Positions 16,771 through 25,358 of a DNA stretch of 64,000 nt are shown piece after piece. The stretch covers positions 1 to 64,000 of the forward strand of contig JACCVC010000168.1 in the NCBI GenBank assembly GCA_013698305.1, in the 5' to 3' direction. How positions within the stretch are numbered: position 1 is the stretch's first letter; each line of letters begins with the position of its first letter. The notes beneath the pieces are model-generated. The model saw only the letters and a list, made by a program, of their open reading frames with translations. It was not told the origin of the DNA and did not search any database. Both the position numbers and the translations under genes were made by a program. Source of the DNA: Chloroflexia bacterium. Its GTDB lineage: Bacteria > Chloroflexota > Chloroflexia > Thermomicrobiales > UBA6265.

Positions 16771-16806
16771 AAACGTGGTCGAGGATGAGACATCCCGACC
16801 ACGTTT
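16771..16806 (-). terminator. Terminator hairpin between rplS and rnhB
   Basis: Arms AAACGTGGTCG (16771-16781) and CGACCACGTTT (16796-16806) pair perfectly. GGATG/CATCC extends the stem inside after one mismatch. On the minus strand the right side runs into TTTTCG. It would end or attenuate rplS transcription. Confidence 0.75.
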
Positions 16807-16852
16807 CTCCATGACCGACACGAAGCCAGCCACTGACATTATCGCCAACGCG

Positions 16853-17215
16853 CTACCGATTCAGATCGCGGCGTCGCTCTGGGATTCGGGCGGCGCGGCC
16901 GGTTCGTCCGCGGAGGTAGTAGAGCTTGGCGCGACGAACGCGGCCAAAGCGGGTGACCTCAATGTGGTCAATGCGGGGAGAGTGGATCAGGAAAGTCCGC
17001 TCGACGCCAATGCCGTGGGCGGCCATCCGGCGGACCGTGAAGTTCTCGTTGATGCCACCGCCACGGCGACGGATCACGACTCCCTCGAACACCTGGATAC
17101 GCTCTCGCGTTCCCTCGACCACCTTGGCGTGGACACGAACGGTGTCGCCCGCGCCAAAATCAGGGATTTCCCGTTGTTGTTCCTGCTCCAGTGAGCGAAT
17201 CAGCTCTACAACCAT
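16853..17215 (-). CDS. rplS: 50S ribosomal protein L19
   Basis: A 120-residue large-subunit protein at the 30S-50S interface. Conserved segments are FGAGDTVRVHAKVVEG, RIQVFEGVVIRRRGGG, ENFTVRRMAAHGIGVERTFL and RRAKLYYLRGRTG. The start is ATG 17215 (MVVELIRSLEQEQ), the normal family N-terminus. The 129-nt gap to the metH/metF fusion contains a TACACT box but no clear -35. Confidence 0.95.
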   Translation of the reverse strand: MVVELIRSLEQEQQREIPDFGAGDTVRVHAKVVEGTRERIQVFEGVVIRRRGGGINENFTVRRMAAHGIGVERTFLIHSPRIDHIEVTRFGRVRRAKLYYLRGRTGRAARIPERRRDLNR

Positions 17216-17344
17216 TACGCGTTGGTCCTTACGTGCTTGCGGGTCTGTTCGTGCCCCGGAACGATTGTCGTCATGAGAAAGGCGCACGCCATACCACCCA
17301 GCGGCGGCGGGCACCGAAGGAGTGTACCACGAAGTTTGCTCAAA

Positions 17345-19237
17345 TTACCGGCTGATCGTTGGTTCCTCGTCGAGGACACTGATCACCTCGGCGGCCACTT
17401 CGTAGCGACCAAAGGAAGGCATGAGGTAAGTACCGTCGGCGAAGGGCACCAGTTCGCGGAGGAGCTCCTGCGCCATCTGCACGCCTTCCTGGCGACCGCT
17501 GGAGCCCGCCTGGCGCATGCGGTCACGCGCCTTGTCGGTGAGGGTTATACCGGGCACCTCGTTATGAAGAAATTCGGCGTGCCGTGACGACTGCAACGGC
17601 AGCACGCCGATCATCACCGGCACCGGAAGCTTCGCCTCCCCGTAGATCTTCAGAAATCTGGTCCATACGTCGATGTCGAAGATCGGCTGAGTCATGACGA
17701 AATCCGCTCCGGACTCGATCTTGTCGTGCAGCCTCCGCGCTTCTTCCTCGAGGTCCTGCCGCGTTGGGTCGATGGCGCAGGCGATGGTGAAGCTCGCGCC
17801 GCGTCCGATCGACGCGCCGAACGAATCCTCACCCTGGTTGAGGCGGGAGATAATGCGAATGAGGCCGATGGAATCGACATCGTAGACGGCGGTTGACTCG
17901 GGGTAATCGCCGAGGTTTGGAGGGTCGCCGGTCAGGGCAAGGATATTCCGGACGTTGGCGGCGTGGGCGCCCAGCAACTCTGATTGCAGCCCCATGAGGG
18001 AGCGGTCGCGGGTGGTGAAGTGAATGATTGTCTCGACATCAACCTCGTGCTGGATGAGATAGCACAGCGTCATGGCGCTCATTCGCACCCGCGCCATCGG
18101 GCTGTCGGCAACGTTGATCGCATCCACGCCAGCGTCCTTGAGCAGGCGAGCGCCGTCCAGAGCCTTTTGGGGGTTGAAGCCCTTGGGCGGATCGATCTCG
18201 ACGCAGCGCAGGAACTTCTTGCCAAGCATCTGCTTGATGCTGGTGGGCGCGTCTGACTCCACGTCTATCGGCTGCCTGGGCGCGACAGGACGGATGTGGA
18301 CTCCAGCAGAGTGCGTGTTCCCCCGACCATTTGCGGTCGGCTCAGACGTATCGATTGCGACCCGCATGGCGGCGATGTGCTCGCTGGTCGTGCCACAGCA
18401 GCCACCGACGATGCGCGCCCCGCGAGAGATCGCATCGGTTGCAAACGTAGCGAAGTATTCCGGCGAGGATCGATAGATGAGACGCGAGCCGATGATGGTC
18501 GGCCAGCCGGCATTGGGAATTGCCGCCAAGGCTGGTGGGTCGTCCAGGTCCCTGGTCGCGGCGTGCATGTGGTCGATGACGCGCAGCAGCCGCTGAGGAC
18601 CGACGGAGCAGTTTGCGCCGATGGCCGCGACATTGCGTTCAGCCAGGGTAGCGACGACCTCACGTGGATCGTGCCCCGACAGGGTGCGACCGTCTTCGGC
18701 GAAGGTCATCAGCGAGACGATCGGGAGGTCGGTGCAGGCGCCAGCGGCGTCGAGCGCTGCGGCCATCTCGTCCAGGCTGCCCATCGTTTCCATGACCAGA
18801 AGGTCGACTCCTGCTTCGAGTAACGCCTCGATCTGCTCCGTGAAGGCGTCTCGGGCATGCTGAGCCGTGAGCGTGCCGATGGGCGCGATGGTGCGTCCCG
18901 TGGGTCCGATGGAACCGGCGATCATTACCGATTTTCCACTGATCTCCCGTTCTTCGCGAGCCAGCTTGACACCACGAAAGGCGATGTCGCGGACCTTGTC
19001 CGCGAAACCATGCTGGCCCAACCGAATCCTGTTTGCGCCAAACGTGTTGGTTTCGATGACGTCGGCGCCGGCGTTGATGTAGGCTCGGTAGACCGCCGAT
19101 ACGATGTCCGGGTGAGAGAGGTTGAGCGCATCGAGGCACTCATCCAGGGACCGGCCCGCCTCGTACAGCATCGTGCCCATCGCGCCATCGAAGAGGAGTG
19201 GTCGCTTGAGAAGCTCAGTGGCAAAGGGATGAGCCAT
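17345..19237 (-). CDS. Bifunctional homocysteine S-methyltransferase / methylenetetrahydrofolate reductase
   Basis: A 630-residue fusion. Residues 1-300 are a betaine/cobalamin-independent type homocysteine methyltransferase: LLFDGAMGTMLYEAG, the zinc ligands in IGANCSVGP and VGGCCGTT. Residues 340-630 are a MetF-type FAD enzyme: VEIDPPKGFNPQKAL, ILALTGDPPN, ADFVMTQPIFD. Together they make and may use methyl-THF for methionine synthesis, or recycle methyl groups. The ATG at 19237 follows AGGAG at 7-8 nt; the open frame to 19348 has no homology. No SAM riboswitch was recognised upstream. YitJ of Bacillus has the same architecture. Confidence 0.92.
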   Translation of the reverse strand: MAHPFATELLKRPLLFDGAMGTMLYEAGRSLDECLDALNLSHPDIVSAVYRAYINAGADVIETNTFGANRIRLGQHGFADKVRDIAFRGVKLAREEREISGKSVMIAGSIGPTGRTIAPIGTLTAQHARDAFTEQIEALLEAGVDLLVMETMGSLDEMAAALDAAGACTDLPIVSLMTFAEDGRTLSGHDPREVVATLAERNVAAIGANCSVGPQRLLRVIDHMHAATRDLDDPPALAAIPNAGWPTIIGSRLIYRSSPEYFATFATDAISRGARIVGGCCGTTSEHIAAMRVAIDTSEPTANGRGNTHSAGVHIRPVAPRQPIDVESDAPTSIKQMLGKKFLRCVEIDPPKGFNPQKALDGARLLKDAGVDAINVADSPMARVRMSAMTLCYLIQHEVDVETIIHFTTRDRSLMGLQSELLGAHAANVRNILALTGDPPNLGDYPESTAVYDVDSIGLIRIISRLNQGEDSFGASIGRGASFTIACAIDPTRQDLEEEARRLHDKIESGADFVMTQPIFDIDVWTRFLKIYGEAKLPVPVMIGVLPLQSSRHAEFLHNEVPGITLTDKARDRMRQAGSSGRQEGVQMAQELLRELVPFADGTYLMPSFGRYEVAAEVISVLDEEPTISR

Positions 19238-19503
19238 CGATACACTCCTGTCGAAAGAGCCCAGTTTGGCGGCAGAAATGAGATAGTAAAGGATGGATCG
19301 CCAGGGAACGGGTACGTCGTTACCGGAACAGTTTAGAATACCTGGCATGAGTGTAGGCGGGAACGGCAGCCCGTTGACATGATCGCCGAACCCACCTAGG
19401 GTACAGCGACGTTTTCTGGATCGTCACGCCTTGAGTCACATCAGCGTTTGCCACAGCGCCTGTACATACAGGATCGCCGCGGGCTTGTCAGGATTAGTCA
19501 GAG

Positions 19504-20361
19504 ATGCGCATCGTCGACACGGCCCGTTCCTCCACTACCTCCGAGCGTACGACCTCCTCAGACAGTGAATCTACGCGCGGTGTCCTGATGGCGATCGGCG
19601 GCGCTGAAGACAAGATGGACGACAAGGTCATTTTGTCCGCGTTTTCCCACCTCGCAGGCGGGAAGAAGGCTCGAATCGCGATAGTCCCAACCGCATCGTC
19701 GATCGAGACGGCGGGGCTGCGATATAAGGCCATCTTCCTTGGCATGGGGGTGGAGTCTGCTGAGGTCGTCTATATCCAGAGCCGGGAGGACGCCAGCTCC
19801 GATGACATCATCAAGGAATTGGACACCGCCACCGGGATCTTCTTGACCGGCGGCAATCAACTGAAGCTGTCAGCCATGATCGGTGGCACGCGGTTCGAAG
19901 AATGCGTGCGGCGGCGGCACCAGCAGGGCGTGGTGATAGCAGGTACCAGCGCCGGCGCGTCGATCCTGTCAGCGCACATGGTCGCGGGAGGCGCGGGAGG
20001 CGCGGTGCCCAAGCAGCGCATGGCGCAGATGGTGGCCGGGTTCGGGCTGATCTCTGACCTGATCATCGACCAGCATTTCCGGCAACGGAACCGGATCGGG
20101 CGGCTGCTGACATTGGTTGCGACCAATCCGGGGTTGCTCGGCATCGGCATTGACGAAGATACCGCTGCGGTGTTCGATACAGACGGTACGATGGAGGTCA
20201 TCGGGCGGCATAGCGTCACCATCGTCGATGGCTCGCAGATGTACAGCGACATCTATCGCGTCAAGGGGCATGGGGAGGTGACGGTCAGTGATGCGAGGTT
20301 GCATGTGCTTCCCGCCGGTCGCCGCTTTGACCTGGGGACGCGAGCCCTCATTCCGGATTAA
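19504..20361 (+). CDS. cphB: Cyanophycinase
   Basis: A 285-residue peptidase S51-family enzyme that degrades cyanophycin to beta-Asp-Arg dipeptides. The core begins at GVLMAIGGAEDK. FLTGGNQ follows, then the serine nucleophile in AGTSAGAS (Ser149), and DQHFRQRNRIGRLL and GIGIDEDTA, all characteristic of CphB. The first 25 residues are polar and poorly conserved. It lies 132 nt before cphA on the same strand, giving a cphB-cphA order. It is intracellular by absence of a signal peptide. Confidence 0.94.
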   Translation: MRIVDTARSSTTSERTTSSDSESTRGVLMAIGGAEDKMDDKVILSAFSHLAGGKKARIAIVPTASSIETAGLRYKAIFLGMGVESAEVVYIQSREDASSDDIIKELDTATGIFLTGGNQLKLSAMIGGTRFEECVRRRHQQGVVIAGTSAGASILSAHMVAGGAGGAVPKQRMAQMVAGFGLISDLIIDQHFRQRNRIGRLLTLVATNPGLLGIGIDEDTAAVFDTDGTMEVIGRHSVTIVDGSQMYSDIYRVKGHGEVTVSDARLHVLPAGRRFDLGTRALIPD

Positions 20362-20493
20362 TGCCTGGATAGTATGATCATCAACAGAACGCAATCGCGG
20401 AACTGGTGAATCAACGCTGGTGTCTTCCGGCAGGTTGATATTCGACAGCCGGGCCACCGCGACCCCGGCCTCTTGCGGAAATGGAGCAGGACC

Positions 20494-23163
20494 ATGTTGG
20501 AGGTACGCACAACGACGGTCTATCGAGGTCCAAGTGTGTGGGCGCGGATGCCGGCAATTCACTATGTGCTGGATATCGGGGAGCTGGAAGAGCGACCTTC
20601 CAACGCCGTTCCGGGATTCTACGAGCATCTGACCGAGCTGATACCTTCTTTGTACGACCATCGCTGCTCGGTCGGACGCGCTGGTGGATTCCTGCAGCGG
20701 ATGCGCGAAGGCACCTGGATGGGCCACGTGCTGGAGCATGTCGCCCTTGAAATCCAGAATCTCGCCGGAGCCGACGTTGGCCGTGGCAAGACCCGGAGCA
20801 CGACAGAGCGAGGCGTCTACAACGTCATATTCCAGTATGACCAAGAGGACGTAGGGCTCGCCGCCGGGCAGATGGCGGTTCGGATGCTGAATCACCTAAT
20901 CTATGGTGAGCCGTCGGATTTTGAGTACGAAGCCGAGCTGGAGTCGGTCATCCTGCTTGCCGAACGGCTGGCGTACGGCCCTTCGACCGGCGCGATAGTC
21001 CAGGAAGCTAACCGACGAGGAATCCCGGTGCTGCGGCTTGATCCGCAACGGTCGCTGGTGCAGCTTGGGCATGGCAAGTACCAGAAGTGCATCTGGGCGA
21101 CGGTGACCTCAGCGACCGCCAACATCGCGGTCGACGTGGCAAAGAACAAGGAGCTGACCAACCGGCTGCTGCTGGAGGTCGGTATCCCGGTGCCGCGATC
21201 CATGGTCGTGACCAGCGCCGATGGCGCGGTTCAGGCGGCGCGGCGGATCGGCTATCCCGTCGTGATCAAGCCGCTCGACGGCAACCACGGTCGAGGAGTC
21301 TTTATCAACCTCGCGGACGAGGATGAAGTGCGGGAGTTCTTTCCCAGCGCTCGGTCTGAAAGCCGGGACAGGACCGTCATCGTCGAGTCGTTCATCGAGG
21401 GCCGGGACTACCGGATTCTTGTGGTGAACAACGAAGTTGTGGCGGTGTCAGAGCGCGTGCCCGCGCACGTCACCGGCGATGGCGAACACACGATCGGCGA
21501 ACTGATCCAGATCGAGAACAGCGATCCGAGGCGTGGCGTCGGTCATGAAAAGATTTTGACCCGGATCACGGTCGACTCGCAGACAATGGAAGTGCTGGAG
21601 CGGGACAACCGGTCCCTCGATGACGTTCCCGAGAAAAGCGCTTTCGTCCAACTCAAGCTGACCGGAAACATGAGTACCGGCGGCACGTCGATCGACCGTA
21701 CCGACGAAATTCATCCGGACAACATGGAGATCGCCCGTCAGGCGGCAATGGTGGTGGGGCTGGACATCGCCGGCATCGATTTCATCACGACCGACATTGC
21801 CGAGAGTGTCCGCACCAGCGGTGGGGCGATCTGCGAGGTCAACGCCGGGCCGGGCTTCCGCATGCATACTAACCCCACCGAGGGCCACCCTCGCCACGTC
21901 GGGCGGGCGGTTGTCGACATGCTGTTCGCGCGGGGCAAGCCCTCGCGGGTGCCGATCGTTGCGGTGACGGGGACCAATGGCAAGACGACGACCTCTCGCA
22001 TGATTGCGCACATCATGAAGGCGGCGGGATACCGGGTCGGACTCACCACCACGGACGGCATCTATATCGACGGCACCCAGATCCTCTCTGGGGACATGAG
22101 CGGTCCGGGCAGCGCCAGGATGGTGCTCAAAAACCCCGCGATTGACTATGCCGTGTTCGAGACGGCGAGAGGTGGCATCCTGCGCTCTGGTCTTGGCTAC
22201 GACCGTTGCAACATCGCCGTCGTCACCAACATCGCCAGCGACCATCTCGGTTTGCGCGGCGTGAACTCGTTGTCGGAACTGGCGCGAGTGAAGGCCGTTG
22301 TCCCACAAAGCGCGCTGCGAGATGGCGCAAGCGTTTTGAACGCCGACAACGAGTGGGTCGTCGAGATGGAAGGGAGCGCGCGCGGGGAGATCATCTACTT
22401 CAGCATGGACGAAGGCAACCCGGTGATTCAGGATCACATCCGGCAGAAGGGCAAGGCCGTGCTGCTGCGCCAGACGCCGACCGGCGAGATGATCACGGTG
22501 GTCGAGAACAGGCGGGAGACATCGCTGGTGCTGGCGAGCCAGATTCCGGCCACATTCGAAGGACGGGCGCGGGTCAACATCGCCAACGCGCTCGCCGCGA
22601 CTGCCGCGGCGGTCGCGGATGACATTCAGCTGGATTACATCCGGCAGGCGCTGCGAACCTTCAGCAGCAGCTTCTTCCAGACGCCAGGGCGGTTCAACCT
22701 GATCGACCTCGGAGGGCAGCGAGTGGTGATGGACTATTGCCACAACGTCGCCGGTCTGGAGGCGCTTGGCGACTTCGTCTCTCGGATGGAGGCGCCGAGG
22801 AGCATTGCCGTGATCTCAATTCCCGGCGACCGATCCGATGAGGACATGCGAATGTTCGGCGAGCTGGCTGCCAGGACGTTCGACCGCATCATTATCCGGG
22901 AGGATGACAACACTCGCGGTCGGCCCGCCGGGGAGATTGCCGGTCGCCTGAAAGATGCGTTGCTGGTGGGGGGTATGGCTGAGTCGCTGATAGAGATCGA
23001 GCTGGACGAACTGGAAGCGTCACGCCGGGCGGTTGATTCAAGCGAAAAGGATGAGCTCGTCGTGCTGCTGGTCGACAAGCCGACCAAGATCTGGGAGATG
23101 CTGACCAACCGCCGGACGTCGAGTGCGCCCAGGGTCACTGGCCAGTCACAGAATGGAGTGTAG
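20494..23163 (+). CDS. cphA: Cyanophycin synthetase
   Basis: An 889-residue enzyme with the full CphA1 layout. The N-domain has YRGPSVWA, IPSLYDHRCSVGRAGGFL and GTWMGHVLEHVALE. An ATP-grasp domain (about residues 215-480) has VVIKPLDGNHGRGV and CEVNAGPGFRMH. The Mur-ligase domain has the P-loop GTNGKTTTSR near residue 492 and FETARGGILRSGLGY. It adds aspartate to the backbone with one ATP site and arginine to each side chain with the other. The ATG at 20494 has GGAG 8 nt upstream. It is co-directional with cphB and with the dUTPase-like gene 7 nt downstream. Confidence 0.95.
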   Translation: MLEVRTTTVYRGPSVWARMPAIHYVLDIGELEERPSNAVPGFYEHLTELIPSLYDHRCSVGRAGGFLQRMREGTWMGHVLEHVALEIQNLAGADVGRGKTRSTTERGVYNVIFQYDQEDVGLAAGQMAVRMLNHLIYGEPSDFEYEAELESVILLAERLAYGPSTGAIVQEANRRGIPVLRLDPQRSLVQLGHGKYQKCIWATVTSATANIAVDVAKNKELTNRLLLEVGIPVPRSMVVTSADGAVQAARRIGYPVVIKPLDGNHGRGVFINLADEDEVREFFPSARSESRDRTVIVESFIEGRDYRILVVNNEVVAVSERVPAHVTGDGEHTIGELIQIENSDPRRGVGHEKILTRITVDSQTMEVLERDNRSLDDVPEKSAFVQLKLTGNMSTGGTSIDRTDEIHPDNMEIARQAAMVVGLDIAGIDFITTDIAESVRTSGGAICEVNAGPGFRMHTNPTEGHPRHVGRAVVDMLFARGKPSRVPIVAVTGTNGKTTTSRMIAHIMKAAGYRVGLTTTDGIYIDGTQILSGDMSGPGSARMVLKNPAIDYAVFETARGGILRSGLGYDRCNIAVVTNIASDHLGLRGVNSLSELARVKAVVPQSALRDGASVLNADNEWVVEMEGSARGEIIYFSMDEGNPVIQDHIRQKGKAVLLRQTPTGEMITVVENRRETSLVLASQIPATFEGRARVNIANALAATAAAVADDIQLDYIRQALRTFSSSFFQTPGRFNLIDLGGQRVVMDYCHNVAGLEALGDFVSRMEAPRSIAVISIPGDRSDEDMRMFGELAARTFDRIIIREDDNTRGRPAGEIAGRLKDALLVGGMAESLIEIELDELEASRRAVDSSEKDELVVLLVDKPTKIWEMLTNRRTSSAPRVTGQSQNGV

Positions 23164-23170
23164 AAGCGCG

Positions 23171-23701
23171 ATGCAGGCAACCGGAGGCGTGTTGAGCCGC
23201 GAGGAACTGATCGCACGGATCATGGACGGCGAGCGACCGTTGTTGACCCATATGCCGTCGTTCGCCGATCAGGTGCAACCCAATGGCGTGGACCTGACGC
23301 TCTCGGGTGTCCATCGGCACACAGGACTGGGTAGCATCGCACGGGACAACTCGGGACGGGTGCTGCCGGAGCTTGTGGAACTTCAGCCTGAAGAGGGGTG
23401 GTTCCATCTCACGCCTGGTCCCTGGCACATCACCTACAACGAGATCGTCGACCTGCCGGACAATCTGATGGCGCTGGGCCGACCTCGGTCCAGTCTTGGA
23501 CGCTCCGGGGTCACCATCCACACGGCGGTTTGGGATGCCGGGTATCGGGGCCGGTCCACATCATTGCTGCAGGTATTGAACCCGGCGGGATTCGTGGTCG
23601 AGCTGAACGCTCGGGTGATGCAATTGGTGTTCTTCTCACTCAACACCGCGACGGTTGAAGGGTACAGTGGGAAGTATCAGGACGAGAATATCGAACGCTA
23701 G
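23171..23701 (+). CDS. dUTPase / dCTP deaminase superfamily protein
   Basis: A 176-residue trimeric dUTPase-fold protein. RPRSSLGRSGVTIHTAVWDAGYRGRS combines the phosphate-binding RSSLGR motif with the AVWDAGYRG motif of the family. VQPNGVDLTL near residue 40 and the C-terminal GKYQDEN agree with the archaeal-type Dut/Dcd group. It would hydrolyse dUTP to dUMP or deaminate dCTP; I favour dUTPase but cannot exclude deaminase. The start ATG 23171 is 7 nt after cphA, so it is probably in the same transcript. Its last 4 nt overlap the convergent small gene. Confidence 0.82.
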   Translation: MQATGGVLSREELIARIMDGERPLLTHMPSFADQVQPNGVDLTLSGVHRHTGLGSIARDNSGRVLPELVELQPEEGWFHLTPGPWHITYNEIVDLPDNLMALGRPRSSLGRSGVTIHTAVWDAGYRGRSTSLLQVLNPAGFVVELNARVMQLVFFSLNTATVEGYSGKYQDENIER

Positions 23702-23985
23702 CGGGCGGCGCGGTCGGGGTCGTTGGACCGGGAAAAATCCGGTCGTTGAGGTGCCTGTTCCGGCGCCGGAATCTGGGTTCGCCGCACGTTGCGCTCGCCA
23801 GTCTCGTTGCAGTCCGGCAAAGGACAGTAGTATATCAGGGCGTACTCTTCTTCTGACGTTCCCGCAAACCTGGTGGGTCGCCCGATCTTGCCACGAAGGT
23901 CCATTTTGAGGTCGTGGGCAGGACAGACCGGTGTCTTCGCTTCATCCAGTTTGCGACCGAGGATCAAATCGAACAGGTTGGGCAT
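23698..23985 (-). CDS. Small cysteine-pair protein of unknown function
   Basis: A 95-residue protein, not recognised. Residues 1-60 look folded and contain two cysteine pairs, VCPAH and YYCPLPDC, about 34 residues apart, suggesting a small zinc-ribbon or metal site. The last 30 residues are polar and rich in Pro and Arg, likely disordered. The ATG at 23985 has GGAG 9 nt upstream. It is convergent with the dUTPase-like gene and overlaps it by 4 nt. Confidence 0.6.
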   Translation of the reverse strand: MPNLFDLILGRKLDEAKTPVCPAHDLKMDLRGKIGRPTRFAGTSEEEYALIYYCPLPDCNETGERNVRRTQIPAPEQAPQRPDFSRSNDPDRAAR

Positions 23986-24067
23986 CGTCGTATACTCCAG
24001 GGCTGGACAAGACGGTTGCGGCGGCGATCATAACGGAAGCAAGTATACGGGAAGGATCGGATCACGC

Positions 24068-24559
24068 GTGCCCGACTCAGACCAAAACGTGAGCGAACGT
24101 CCCATTTCACCGTTCAAACCGATACCTGAGCACCTGTATGACGCGCTCGTAGCGACGATACGGGCAACGCTTGGGAACGATTGGGGTGTCGCCAAGCGAC
24201 CGCAGAACGTTCATGTTCGCCAGATACGAGAACGCTTGAAGACTCTGACGGGCGCCTATATGGCGGGGAATCCGGAGCTGGATCAGCATGGCCTGCACAT
24301 TGAGGTGTGGGTGGATTTCTCCGAGCTTGATCCGTCACGGGCGGATACGGTGGCGGTCGAGGTCCTGGACGGATTGGGAGCGCAGGAAGTTCTGTTGCTC
24401 TGCCGGAGCTATGAGGAGGAAGGCATCCGGTATCGGTTTGCGAGCGGTACGATGGATGCCGGCGTGATAGGAAGCATGCGACTGATCGGACCCAACGCCC
24501 GCGATATCGCGCGGCTCGGCCAGATAGGAAGTGGACAGAGCACCGAGTTCAGCGCGTAG
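24068..24559 (+). CDS. Protein of unknown function
   Basis: A 163-residue soluble protein, not recognised. The start is GTG 24068, with a GGAAGG about 12 nt upstream; a second in-frame GTG lies at 24089. It has an N-terminal helical part (IPEHLYDALVATIRATLG), a central strand-rich part (HIEVWVDFSEL), and ends in a charged region without cysteines or a signal peptide. It lies 48 nt before the ferredoxin gene on the same strand, and a shared transcript is possible. Confidence 0.6.
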   Translation: MPDSDQNVSERPISPFKPIPEHLYDALVATIRATLGNDWGVAKRPQNVHVRQIRERLKTLTGAYMAGNPELDQHGLHIEVWVDFSELDPSRADTVAVEVLDGLGAQEVLLLCRSYEEEGIRYRFASGTMDAGVIGSMRLIGPNARDIARLGQIGSGQSTEFSA

Positions 24560-24607
24560 TTGTATCCGGGCATATCGTTGTATTGACGACAGGAGAGCGG
24601 AACATTC

Positions 24608-24973
24608 ATGACCCATACGGTACAAGTCGAAGGCGAAGAGAGATTTGACGTTGAGCCGGGCCGGCGTCTGGTGTTGGCGATCGAGGATGCGGGAATCGAT
24701 ATCCTTCACCGTTGCGGTGGCAACGCCAGATGCACGACCTGCAGGGTCGAGGTGCTCGAGGGTGATTGTGGTCCCATGACTGAGGCGGAGACTACCCGGC
24801 TCGAAACTGTGTCGGAACGACTGGACACGACACGGCTGTCCTGCCAGGTGCAGGTCAACGCCGACCTGACCGTGGTCGTGAAGAACCGGCTCCATAGAAT
24901 GCCGGAGCTGGGCGACTCGGGTCCGAGGCCGATCGAATGGCCGAGCGATCGGTCGCTTCCGCCAGAGTCCTGA
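24608..24973 (+). CDS. [2Fe-2S] ferredoxin
   Basis: A 121-residue ferredoxin with the cluster ligands C36-x5-C42-x2-C45-x33-C79 (HRCGGNARCTTC, then RLSCQ). The C-x5-C-x2-C spacing differs from the C-x4-C-x2-C of photosynthetic ferredoxins. It resembles adrenodoxin-type and the N-terminal domains of corrinoid-activating proteins. The last 25 residues form a polar tail. The gene precedes the SRP RNA by about 45 nt. Its redox partner is unknown. Confidence 0.85.
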   Translation: MTHTVQVEGEERFDVEPGRRLVLAIEDAGIDILHRCGGNARCTTCRVEVLEGDCGPMTEAETTRLETVSERLDTTRLSCQVQVNADLTVVVKNRLHRMPELGDSGPRPIEWPSDRSLPPES

Positions 24974-24983
24974 TTCAATAGCG

Positions 24984-25012
24984 TGGGCAGAGGTGGCGCG
25001 ACCCTGTATACT
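24984..25012 (+). promoter_or_regulatory. Promoter of the SRP RNA gene
   Basis: TGGGCA (24984-24989) and TATACT (25007-25012) are separated by 17 nt. Transcription would start at about 25019, exactly where conserved SRP RNA sequence begins. Confidence 0.75.
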
Positions 25013-25018
25013 TTCTGG

Positions 25019-25284
25019 CGTCGTGCTAGATGGGGAGTTGGCGGTGCCCTGCACCCGCAATCCGCCATAGCGGGATTGAACTCCCTCTCGAGGTACGGCC
25101 CTTTGGGACTGCGGTCGTTACGTGGTGTTGAAGTCTGGGTCCTGTGCGGCGGGAAACTGTGAATCGGGTCAGGACCGGAAGGTAGCAGCCCTAAGCGGCA
25201 CTTCTCGGGTGACACGGGGAAGCCCAGGTGGAGCCAACGGGCGGTTGAAAGCTGGAGGGCTTGTATCGACAGAGGGTGCACGGC
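25019..25284 (+). ncRNA. ffs: Large signal recognition particle RNA
   Basis: The 5' Alu-type portion contains GTGCTAGATGGGGAG, GGTGCCCTG and CGCAATCCGC, and CTCTCGAGG follows. Domain IV, the Ffh-binding hairpin, is present as GGTCAGGACCGGAAGG then AGCAGCCCTAAG (about 25169-25196). At about 265 nt this is the large, Bacillus-type form rather than the 114-nt 4.5S RNA. The 3' end is uncertain: GGGTGCACGG at about 25274-25283 looks terminal, and a 9-bp hairpin (25262-25298) overlaps it. Confidence 0.9.
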
Positions 25285-25304
25285 ATTCTCGATACAACGA
25301 GCAG

Positions 25305-25347
25305 GAACACGGGCGAGGTCATCTGACCTCGCCCGTGTTCCGTTTTG
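25305..25347 (+). terminator. Strong terminator after SRP RNA
   Basis: Eighteen-base perfectly complementary arms (25305-25322 and 25325-25342), with core ACGGGCGAGGTCA and its complement, are followed by GTTTT. It also faces the 3' end of the sdh operon, which stops at 25359. Confidence 0.92.
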
Positions 25348-25358
25348 CATCGTCGGCA

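Noticed and set aside
19238..19503. SAM riboswitch before the metH/metF fusion
   Set aside because: No recognisable SAM-I core or terminator pairing was found in the 266-nt gap.
21448..22743. Long minus-strand open frame opposite cphA
   Set aside because: Antisense to the cyanophycin synthetase catalytic domains, with a His/Arg-rich composition typical of a shadow frame.
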